Below are positions 1-5,209 of a DNA stretch of 5,250 nt, piece by piece. The DNA comes from an uncultured Treponema sp. (GTDB lineage: Bacteria; Spirochaetota; Spirochaetia; Treponematales; Treponemataceae), in assembly GCA_937891125.1 (NCBI GenBank), contig CALAEZ010000329.1, positions 1-5,250 of the forward strand. The letters are read 5' to 3'. Numbering within the stretch: position 1 is the stretch's first letter; the number at the start of each line of letters is the position of its first letter. Under the pieces are notes generated by a model that made no database searches, had not been told where the DNA came from, and was given only the letters and a program-made list of their open reading frames with translations. The position numbers and the translations under genes were made by a program.

Positions 1-1
1 G

Positions 2-1342
2 GTAGGTGACGCTGCAACTACCAATGTAGATATTACCCCCTACTTCAGCTTAGTCTTTACCGACAGCGACGGGAATCGTCAGGATGTTTTGACAAAATAC
101 ACGCTTACCGCTACAAGTGCAGTAACCGATGTAAAGAGCACTAGTGACATTCTGTATATCCAGAAAAAGTACACTCTCAACGCTACACTTACCTACAAGT
201 TCCTTTCTGGCCTTAGCACGCAGGAAGGCTCTCTTTCTGTGCAGGCAAATCCTATTGCCCTTGCATCAGGAAATGCTGCCCGCAGTGTAACAGCCGGTAG
301 CTACAGCATAGTAGAAAGTGACGGTATCTATAAGATTTCGACACCGGCTACAAGTTTGATTGGTGTAGGTTTTTCAACTATTAATTCGACCGCAGAGCTA
401 TCAACAGGAACCTCAGCTCTTGGCACATTAAAACTGGGAGTTGCCACTAACCAGGTGATTCCTGCCGGTACAAAAATTGGCACTGGAAAAGCCGGTACGA
501 CAGATGTAGACCTGTATGCAGCCCAAGATACAGATGCAGACGTTGGTACGATAACAGTTATCGTTCATACTAGCGATTCATCTCTGTCAGCAAGCCTGTC
601 TAAAATCAGTAACTTTGTGATAAGTTATATTCCTGATGAAACTACAGATATCACTGTAACATCAGATGCTGGTTCTGAAATGCGCATACCTCATTACGGA
701 GAAAATTTCACGGATGTAACCGACCCAACTACGGTATTCTATAGCAAAAATGCAAGCGGTGGTCTATCCATTGCAACCGATATTGCTATTGACGGAAACT
801 ATCTTTCTTTCTACAGCGGTAACACAAATGGAAAAAACAGAACTGCACATCTGATTGAAAGTCTTATTTCAGCACCTACAAGTGGTAGTTACTACGTGGA
901 ATTTGATGCTGCACTCTACGGCGAGGCTAACTATGCATCTGAGCTTGCAATTTATACCACAACACCAGACGATGATTCCTATGTAAGCGATTATCTCTTT
1001 TCGATAAAGACACCGGCCTTAGGCAAAGGCACCGGCGCAAATGCGACATGCACTATCAATGGCAGCACAACAACATCGGTTACGATGGCGCTTGGGTACG
1101 CACGAAGTGGCTATGTAAGTACACCAGACTGGTACCATTACAAGCTCTATGTAGATATTGCCTCATCTACGGCAACCATGACGATTACCACGACTTCTGG
1201 AGATACGTTATTTGAAGAAGCATTATCTACTTCAACTTCAAGCTATGCATTTAAGGGTATAAATTTCTACACCAAAAGCCAATTTGTAGATCCGATATGC
1301 ATCGACAACATTGCAATCTACACACCGATTGCAACTGAGTAG
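2..1342 (+). CDS. Surface beta-sandwich protein with C-terminal ConA-like domain (5' truncated)
   Basis: The frame is open from the left edge (codon 1 at base 2) to TAG at 1340-1342, giving 446 visible residues. The TTG at 89 is only an internal codon, because coding-like sequence continues upstream, so the true start lies outside the window. The protein is rich in Ser, Thr, Ala and Gly, with alternating strand-like segments and no membrane segment in view. From roughly visible residue 240 to the end it resembles a concanavalin-A-like jelly roll: a GSYYVEFDAAL strand, an aromatic DWYHYKLYVD segment (Trp at visible residue 377) and a closing CIDNIAIYTP strand. The next gene ends in the same layout, so the two look paralogous. 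Such domains often bind carbohydrate, but no catalytic motif is visible and no enzyme activity can be claimed. A secreted or surface location is inferred from composition and the lipoprotein neighbour. Confidence 0.85.
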   Translation, partial: VGDAATTNVDITPYFSLVFTDSDGNRQDVLTKYTLTATSAVTDVKSTSDILYIQKKYTLNATLTYKFLSGLSTQEGSLSVQANPIALASGNAARSVTAGSYSIVESDGIYKISTPATSLIGVGFSTINSTAELSTGTSALGTLKLGVATNQVIPAGTKIGTGKAGTTDVDLYAAQDTDADVGTITVIVHTSDSSLSASLSKISNFVISYIPDETTDITVTSDAGSEMRIPHYGENFTDVTDPTTVFYSKNASGGLSIATDIAIDGNYLSFYSGNTNGKNRTAHLIESLISAPTSGSYYVEFDAALYGEANYASELAIYTTTPDDDSYVSDYLFSIKTPALGKGTGANATCTINGSTTTSVTMALGYARSGYVSTPDWYHYKLYVDIASSTATMTITTTSGDTLFEEALSTSTSSYAFKGINFYTKSQFVDPICIDNIAIYTPIATE

Positions 1343-1353
1343 TCACCGAGAAC

Positions 1354-1387
1354 GTCTGACGGATGGTTGCAAGGTCGTTCGTCAGAC
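1354..1387. repeat. 8-bp perfect inverted repeat between the two surface-protein genes
   Basis: GTCTGACG (1354-1361) and CGTCAGAC (1380-1387) are perfect inverse complements separated by 18 bases. No T-run follows directly (only TTTTT at 1398-1402, after an 10-base gap), so it is a poor intrinsic terminator. It overlaps the spacer of a candidate promoter and could instead be an operator or an mRNA-processing hairpin. Confidence 0.6.
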
Positions 1388-1394
1388 CTATACT
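1367..1394 (+). promoter_or_regulatory. Candidate sigma-70-type promoter of the lipoprotein gene
   Basis: TTGCAA at 1367-1372 (4 of 6 consensus bases) and TATACT at 1389-1394 (5 of 6) are separated by 16 bases. Transcription would start near 1400, leaving a leader of about 20 bases before the ATG at 1421. The -35 lies in the loop of the inverted repeat and the -10 follows its right arm directly. The gene could equally be read through from the upstream gene. Confidence 0.4.
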
Positions 1395-1408
1395 AGATTT
1401 TTCATAAC

Positions 1409-1413
1409 AGGAG
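1409..1413 (+). promoter_or_regulatory. Ribosome binding site of the lipoprotein gene
   Basis: AGGAG lies 7 bases before the ATG at 1421, which fixes that start. The encoded N-terminus is a good lipoprotein signal peptide, in agreement. Confidence 0.85.
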
Positions 1414-1420
1414 ACTGTAC

Positions 1421-3688
1421 ATGAAGTTATATAAAAATAGAAAAGCGGCGCTTGCGCTTACCGCAGCCCTTACTGGAGCTGTGTTTGTATCCTGTAGCGA
1501 CCAAGACTTTTCAAATTTACCCGACACAAGCGTTTCCCAGGTGGGACGCCTGGCTGTAAGCGGCTCACTGTATGATGACACAGATGTGGACGAGGATGTT
1601 TCTCTTACACTGACGCTTTCCGGCACGTCATTCTTGAAAGCGATTCCATCTGGAACCGACCTTACGCCTTTTATTTCCGTATATGCGAAAACTGCGGAAA
1701 AAGGGATTTACGATGCGGTAGCTGCAACAAAAGTTGTTGCAGCTGCTGACATTGCAGCTGAGGCTACAAGTGCTCAGGTAATGGCGAGCATGGTATCCAC
1801 TATTTCAGGAGATGCACTGGAAGACAATGTTTCTGGCTCTTTTTATGTGACCGTAAAGGGCGACAAGCTTTCTGGTGGCACTGCTGTAGCAGGCTCTGGT
1901 GGCAACCTTGAGTTGGGCGCAAGCCCGGTAAGTGGTGCTATTGCAATAACACGCACAGGTGGCTCTTCATCAGCAGTTTTCAATATTGATTTTAGCGGAA
2001 AGCTTGCAGGCTATGACTTTGCCGGTACTAAGGATGATATTTCTGTTGAAGATGTAGATATTGACCGAAACAGTGTAGACCATGTTTCTCTTATCGTAAC
2101 AGCGGCCGAAGCAACTGGTAACGGTGTAAAAGTAACTGTAAGCGGAAACGCAGTTTCAACCCTCACTGAGCAGGGACGCGTTGCCTTTACGATTCCCTAC
2201 AGCGCAATTACAAAGAACGAAACAGCCTACGCTGAAAGCGGTTCTAAGACATTTGTTTCTTCAAAGGGAACTTACATGCTTACCGGTGTAGAAGCAACGG
2301 CAGATGACATTTCTGCCACCGGCTATGGAACAGTTGCTGCTACGGTAACAACAGATTCTATAACCATCTCCTTAAGTGATGACGTTACTTTCAATACCAA
2401 TGCTACCGCAGACGAAGCACTGACTGCTATTTCATACGATAGTAATGGCAACATTTCCACAATTGTGCCGTCCTTTACAGACTGGTCTGTCAGCGGAAAT
2501 AAGGCAACGTTCAAGCTTGCTATTTCAAAAGATCTTGCATCAAGTGATGAAGATTTCACGGGCTCTGTTACACTCTCCATTAACGGAAGTGCAACATCAC
2601 TCAATGATGCAGGTACAAGCATTCCTGTCCGCATTGCATTGGAAGAACATGGCGCTGAGACACCTGCAGCTGCAACAGTCAGCTATGCACTTAACTACAA
2701 GAGTTACCTTGCCATGCCAAATCCTGCTGACATTGTAACAGTATCAACTGATACAACGGCAACGGTTCTGTATACAAATGTAAACCTCGGCGCTTACGGA
2801 AAGTCTTTCGCAGCTGTTGCAAAAGATGCTGTCGTTGCAGAAGGAACAATCGGGGAAACGGCAGTGACAGCAAAAGCAATTGCAGCTGCAAGCGCAGGTT
2901 CAGAAAGCATTCCGGTTGCAATTACATACACCGGAACCGCTCCTACTGGCGGTACCGAACTGACAGTTCCCGCTGTACTTGTTTCTGACGGAAATGCTGT
3001 AACAATCAAACAGACAGACGCGCGGCATTTAGTGCAGCTCGCCTTTATCCAAGACTACGAAAGCGCCGAAAGCGCCGCCGATACCGGCTGGGGCGTTTAT
3101 GTAAACACGTTTGCAAGTACCACTCGTGGTACCGTTACGCTTGGCACTGACAACACCAAGTATTTTGCGGGCGAATATCATTCAGAAACAGGTAATAACG
3201 GCTGCTTCTTTACATCTGGCACCTCTGCAACAGCTAACAGCTTGTACGACGTAGCAACCGGTACTGATTTTGTACTCTCGTTCGATGCAGTACTTCCGGT
3301 AAACAGCAGTGCAACTTCAGGCTTTGGCGTGTCAAATGCCGCAGGCTACCTACTTACAACGAGCAATAACCCACAGGGCTGCGGGCACACCGTTGCAAAT
3401 TCGCTCCTGTGGCTGCAGGAAAAAGCAACCAGTAGCACGGTCTGGACAATTAATGCAGACTCTACACAGACGCTTGACCTTGACGGCTCTACCTGGTACC
3501 GCTTTATTATTAAACGAGTAGCAAGTACTACCAGTCTTAAGGTGATTAACCTTGATGATAACAGCGTTATCTTTGATGACGCCATCACCAGCACCACAAG
3601 CGGCGGTCTTGGTCAGATTGCGTTCTCATCAAATAAAAACACTGGAACATTCAAGTTTGACAACGCATACGTGCTAAAAGCAAACTAA
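1421..3688 (+). CDS. Predicted surface lipoprotein, beta-sandwich, C-terminal ConA-like domain
   Basis: Complete 755-residue protein. Residues 1-24 form a lipoprotein signal peptide: basic MKLYKNRK, a hydrophobic Ala/Leu/Thr core, then FVSC with Cys25 as the lipidation site. Phe at -3 is tolerated in spirochaete lipoboxes. The Asp-rich tether SDQDF follows. Residues about 40-535 are Ser/Thr/Ala-rich with repeated short strand-like blocks (such as VSLTLTLSGT and GSVTLSINGSAT), suggesting several beta-sandwich modules. From about residue 540 to the end lies a jelly-roll-like domain: an opening QDYESAESAADTGWGVY, a DFVLSFDAVLP strand, Trp near 664, TWYRFIIKRV with Trp692, and a closing FKFDNAYVLKAN. 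The upstream protein ends with the same pattern. Glycan or surface-ligand binding at the outer membrane is inferred; no catalytic residues are recognised. Internal frames on either strand are shadows. It is followed by strong hairpins, so it is probably the last gene of its unit. Confidence 0.9.
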   Translation: MKLYKNRKAALALTAALTGAVFVSCSDQDFSNLPDTSVSQVGRLAVSGSLYDDTDVDEDVSLTLTLSGTSFLKAIPSGTDLTPFISVYAKTAEKGIYDAVAATKVVAAADIAAEATSAQVMASMVSTISGDALEDNVSGSFYVTVKGDKLSGGTAVAGSGGNLELGASPVSGAIAITRTGGSSSAVFNIDFSGKLAGYDFAGTKDDISVEDVDIDRNSVDHVSLIVTAAEATGNGVKVTVSGNAVSTLTEQGRVAFTIPYSAITKNETAYAESGSKTFVSSKGTYMLTGVEATADDISATGYGTVAATVTTDSITISLSDDVTFNTNATADEALTAISYDSNGNISTIVPSFTDWSVSGNKATFKLAISKDLASSDEDFTGSVTLSINGSATSLNDAGTSIPVRIALEEHGAETPAAATVSYALNYKSYLAMPNPADIVTVSTDTTATVLYTNVNLGAYGKSFAAVAKDAVVAEGTIGETAVTAKAIAAASAGSESIPVAITYTGTAPTGGTELTVPAVLVSDGNAVTIKQTDARHLVQLAFIQDYESAESAADTGWGVYVNTFASTTRGTVTLGTDNTKYFAGEYHSETGNNGCFFTSGTSATANSLYDVATGTDFVLSFDAVLPVNSSATSGFGVSNAAGYLLTTSNNPQGCGHTVANSLLWLQEKATSSTVWTINADSTQTLDLDGSTWYRFIIKRVASTTSLKVINLDDNSVIFDDAITSTTSGGLGQIAFSSNKNTGTFKFDNAYVLKAN

Positions 3689-3709
3689 GAGCGTAACAGT
3701 CTTAGCAGC

Positions 3710-3769
3710 TTTTTAAAGCTTTGTACTCGCAGGATAGGAACAAGCCTACCCTTGCGGGGAGCTTAAAAA
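3710..3769 (+). repeat. Long imperfect stem-loop in the lipoprotein 3' region
   Basis: An outer stem pairs 3710-3720 (TTTTTAAAGCT) with 3760-3769 (AGCTTAAAAA), 10 pairs with A3715 bulged. An inner stem pairs 3726-3738 (CTCGCAGGATAGG) with 3745-3758, with one A-C mismatch (3734/3749) and one bulged T (3753). The apical loop is AACAAG. No T-run follows, so by itself it is not a classic terminator. It lies directly before a terminator hairpin. Its CCTACCCTTGCGGGG side partly resembles the first hairpin of the second module near 5099-5121. It may stabilise the mRNA 3' end or be part of a repeated palindromic element. Confidence 0.6.
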
Positions 3770-3778
3770 CAAAAAAAT

Positions 3779-3818
3779 GCGCTCTGTAGGCAATAGTGCT
3801 TACAGGGCGTTTTTTTTT
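3779..3818 (+). terminator. Intrinsic terminator, copy 1 of a repeated hairpin
   Basis: CGCTCTGTAGGC (3780-3791) pairs along all 12 positions (two G-U) with GCTTACAGGGCG (3798-3809) around the loop AATAGT, and nine T follow (3810-3818). Seven A at 3771-3777 provide a T-run on the other strand, so it can also stop minus-strand transcription. It sits between the + strand lipoprotein gene and the minus-strand regulator pseudogene, which converge. The 31-base core 3779-3809 recurs at 5144-5174. Confidence 0.92.
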
Positions 3819-3819
3819 G

Positions 3820-4113
3820 AATAAACTCCTGAATTATCTGATTATTAAATAGTTCAAAATCTACAAGATATTCATCATTTTCTTCATTTTTCAATAAGAA
3901 TCAGTGTTTTCATAATTTAATATAGTAGAAGCGGGTACCTTAAAAAAGGAGGCTGCTTTTTCCAATTGAACAGGACTAAGTCCTAACCGACCTTCGCATA
4001 ATCTATCCAAATCTAGGCTAGAAAAAATTAAGTGTTTCACAAAAAGCAGTTCGAAGTTTATTATCTTCTAAATGAGAATCAACAAAATATCCAATATTTC
4101 TAAAATTTTTCAT
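3820..4113 (-). pseudogene. Small HTH-like regulator, frameshifted and 3' truncated
   Basis: Reading the minus strand from ATG at 4113-4111 gives MKNFRNIGYFVDSHLEDNKL and on to FCETLNFF, then a stop (TAG at 4020-4018). Moving one base within the T6 run (A6 at 4022-4027 on the + strand) continues a convincing protein: SSLDLDRLCEGRLGLSPVQ, then LEKAASFFKVPASTILNYE, until TGA at 3893-3891. A second shift, as if one T were lost near 3893, continues with LKNEENDEYLVDFELFNNQI to about 3820. The restored product of about 98 residues resembles small XRE-like helix-turn-helix regulators that I remember from Treponema and Firmicutes (the LCEGRLGLSP block is typical). In the last frame no stop occurs before the terminator hairpin (next TAA at 3765-3763), so the original 3' end seems lost. 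No strong ribosome site precedes the ATG. Family assignment is from memory; decay is seen directly. Confidence 0.65.
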
Positions 4114-4274
4114 GGTATCCAACTGTCAAAGCTGTATAGTAGTCTATCATAATCTGCTAAAATTTATCAAAGGCGGCGAATTGTCAAGCCAAGTGCAATG
4201 ATTTTGGATAGAAAACCTCAAACGATGTAATCTGGCCGGTTCAAGCTTGTCTGGAGTTTTTTTTTATCCAGCAG
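4114..4274. other. Intergenic gap between pseudogene and TA promoter
   Basis: No coding frame is convincing here. The region holds two TTGACA-like words on the minus strand (TGTCAA at 4124-4129 and 4182-4187) without a well-spaced -10. It also holds nine T at 4257-4265 lying in the loop of a short inverted repeat CTGGA (4251-4255)/TCCAG (4267-4271), just upstream of the antitoxin promoter. That repeat could be an operator for TA autoregulation or chance. Confidence 0.3.
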
Positions 4275-4303
4275 ATGATTTTTTTGTATATGTATGGTAT
4301 AAT
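4275..4303 (+). promoter_or_regulatory. Extended -10 promoter of the toxin-antitoxin operon
   Basis: A perfect TATAAT at 4298-4303 is preceded by TGG (4295-4297), an extended -10 motif that can work with a poor -35. The best -35 at 17-base spacing is ATGATT (4275-4280), sharing only the TGA core. Transcription would start near 4310, about 20 bases before the antitoxin ATG. The TGTATA/TGTATG direct repeats around 4285-4296 could be bound by the antitoxin; this is speculative. Confidence 0.7.
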
Positions 4304-4316
4304 GGGTAGCGAAATC

Positions 4317-4323
4317 AAGGAGG
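4317..4323 (+). promoter_or_regulatory. Ribosome binding site of the antitoxin gene
   Basis: AAGGAGG, 7 bases before ATG at 4331. It is close to ideal and stronger than anything preceding the toxin start, which is consistent with antitoxin excess. Confidence 0.9.
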
Positions 4324-4330
4324 CATAGAA

Positions 4331-4564
4331 ATGCTTGCAACTGCAAAAGGATATTACAATGGTTCTCAGATTGTGCTGGATTCTCCTGTGCAATTTCAGC
4401 GTGGGCAAGAAGTAATTGTTACATATACAATAATTCGCTCAACTCAAAAGAAAAATAATCAAAATGCTCTTGTAGATTCTCTTGTAGGCGCAATTCCCAA
4501 CAAAGGAAAATCGCTTGAAGAATATCGTTCGGAAAGGTTAAAAAAATATGCAAGTGTTGATTGA
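4331..4564 (+). CDS. Antitoxin of a PIN-domain toxin-antitoxin pair
   Basis: Complete 77-residue protein with its own extended -10 promoter and strong ribosome site. Residues 1-35 (ATAKGYYNGSQIVLDSP, then GQEVIVTYTI) form strand-like blocks that recall the beta-rich N-terminus of AF2212/DUF104-type antitoxins. This likeness is from memory and not decisive. The tail, residues about 48-74 (SLVGAIPNKGKSLEEYRSER), is charged and probably helical, as in VapB-type antitoxins whose tail covers the PIN active site. The expected role is to neutralise the toxin encoded next and to repress the operon by binding the promoter. Its last 17 bases overlap the toxin ATG at 4548, an arrangement typical of translational coupling. 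The gene itself shows no damage, although its toxin is broken. Confidence 0.8.
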   Translation: MLATAKGYYNGSQIVLDSPVQFQRGQEVIVTYTIIRSTQKKNNQNALVDSLVGAIPNKGKSLEEYRSERLKKYASVD

Positions 4565-4986
4565 TACAAATAATAGTCCTCGATGTTCTTTTAAACAGAG
4601 CAGATTTTGTTCAAAATGCAGTAAAAATACTCAAAATACCAGAGAATTCTGTACAAAAATACGTATCAGCTTCAGCAATAACTGACATTTATTACATTGC
4701 CCGCCAAGAAATAAAAGACAAGGCAGAAGTAAAAAACGTGCTAAAGAATTTGCTGCAAATCATACATGTTTCTGATGTATCTGAAAACAATATTTTAACT
4801 GCGTTGAATTCTGATTGGACTGATTTTGAAGATTGCGTTCAAAATGCCGTTGCAGAATCACATGATTATGCTGCAATCATTACAAGAAACAAAAACGATT
4901 ATAAGAAATCGAATTTAAAAGTATTTTCTCCTGCGGAATTCTTAGAAGAAATTGCTAAATCCGAGGACGAAATCGCAGGACTCTAA
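4548..4986 (+). pseudogene. PIN-domain ribonuclease toxin with single-base frameshift
   Basis: The natural start is ATG 4548, overlapping the antitoxin end. It reads MQVLIDTN, the first PIN strand with catalytic Asp6, and then one extra A (4572/4573, in AAT-A-ATA) throws it out of frame. The rest is intact one frame on, from IVLDVLLNRADFV to TAA at 4984-4986. Without the extra A the product would be 145 residues. Expected active-site acids are Asp6, Asp46 (AITDIYYIA), Asp95 (DFEDCVQNA) and Asp117 (ITRNKNDY), the usual VapC/PIN pattern of a Mg-dependent RNase that cleaves RNA to stop growth. The second frame could start only at TTG 4561, because TGA lies directly before it. That product lacks Asp6 and has no spaced ribosome site, so it should be inactive. 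The ATG frame ends after about 44 residues. A sequencing error is possible; a programmed shift is unlikely, as no slippery run is present. Confidence 0.82.
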
Positions 4987-4995
4987 GGGGGAGTG

Positions 4996-5090
4996 TACCG
5001 ATAAAAATTATGCAGCTACTAGTTGCTCTGGCAAGTAAATCTGTTTGAAAAACGCCAGGTAATTCCGTTGTCAATGTAGCCTCCAAACAG
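4996..5090 (+). other. Possible structured segment after the TA pair
   Basis: Two inverted repeats interleave: CTGGC (5028-5032) with GCCAG (5054-5058), and CTGTTTG (5041-5047) with CAAACAG (5084-5090). Paired together they would form a pseudoknot; either alone gives a hairpin. No credible gene lies here. The minus-strand frame over 4955-5158 has no start signals and runs through two terminator hairpins. The segment may be a 3' RNA structure or part of a repeat found elsewhere in related genomes. Base composition differs from the A+T-rich TA genes. Confidence 0.35.
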
Positions 5091-5098
5091 GTAACACG

Positions 5099-5129
5099 CC
5101 CCGCTTTACCGTTCTGCGGGGATTTTTTT
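5099..5129 (+). terminator. Intrinsic terminator of the TA operon
   Basis: CCCCGC (5099-5104) and GCGGGG (5116-5121) form a six-pair all-GC stem with an 11-base loop. One A and seven T (5123-5129) follow. It is placed 115 bases after the toxin stop and ends + strand transcription. Confidence 0.85.
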
Positions 5130-5142
5130 GTAAGCAAAACAA

Positions 5143-5180
5143 CGCGCCCTGTAGGCAATAGTACTTACAGAGCGCGTTTT
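5143..5180. terminator. Bidirectional terminator hairpin, copy 2 of the repeat
   Basis: CGCGCCCTGTAGG (5143-5155) pairs with CTTACAGAGCGCG (5164-5176) with one C-A mismatch (5148/5171) and one G-U. TTTT follows on the + strand and TTGTTTTG on the minus strand. The core 5144-5174 matches 3779-3809 at 28 of 31 bases. Lying between the + strand TA operon, which already has its own terminator, and a minus-strand gene end, it probably serves mainly the minus-strand gene. Confidence 0.75.
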
Positions 5181-5209
5181 GTGTTTGCGGTGGCGGTGAG
5201 GTTTATCAG

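Noticed and set aside
1402..1626. Minus-strand open frame of 74 codons over the lipoprotein start
   Set aside because: It covers the ribosome site and signal peptide of a strongly supported gene, has no start signals and a mirror-image Ser/Thr composition; a shadow.
2323..2634. Minus-strand open frame of 103 codons, and similar frames at 2691-2921, 2794-3009 and 3346-3597
   Set aside because: All lie inside the lipoprotein gene, whose codon pattern leaves other frames open; no ribosome sites or domain-like sequence.
2445..2738. Plus-strand frames inside the lipoprotein gene (also 3309-3521)
   Set aside because: Out-of-frame shadows with unlikely residue content and no start signals.
4150..4187. 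Minus-strand promoter for the regulator remnant (TTGACA at 4187-4182)
   Set aside because: No -10 at normal spacing: TAAATT is 15 bases away and the better TATGAT is 30 bases away.
4231..4265. Terminator ending in nine T at 4257-4265
   Set aside because: The preceding stem (CCGG/CTGG around 4236-4254) is only four weak pairs; the T-run fits better as the loop of CTGGA/TCCAG.
4548..4682. Programmed frameshift to express the toxin
   Set aside because: The junction ACA-AAT-AAT-AGT has no recognised slippery heptamer, long homopolymer or stimulating internal SD; a mutation or sequencing error is simpler.
5010..5048. Tiny + strand frame MQLLVALASKSV after the toxin
   Set aside because: Only 12 residues, no suitable ribosome site close to the ATG, inside a segment dominated by inverted repeats.
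4955..5158. Minus-strand open frame of 67 codons
   Set aside because: It runs through two terminator hairpins and the toxin 3' end and lacks a ribosome site; more likely an accident in a structured or repeated segment.
3779..5174. Integron attC or CRISPR-like repeat interpretation of the two hairpins
   Set aside because: No paired RYYYAAC/GTTRRRY core sites, no integrase gene, and only two widely spaced copies without spacers.
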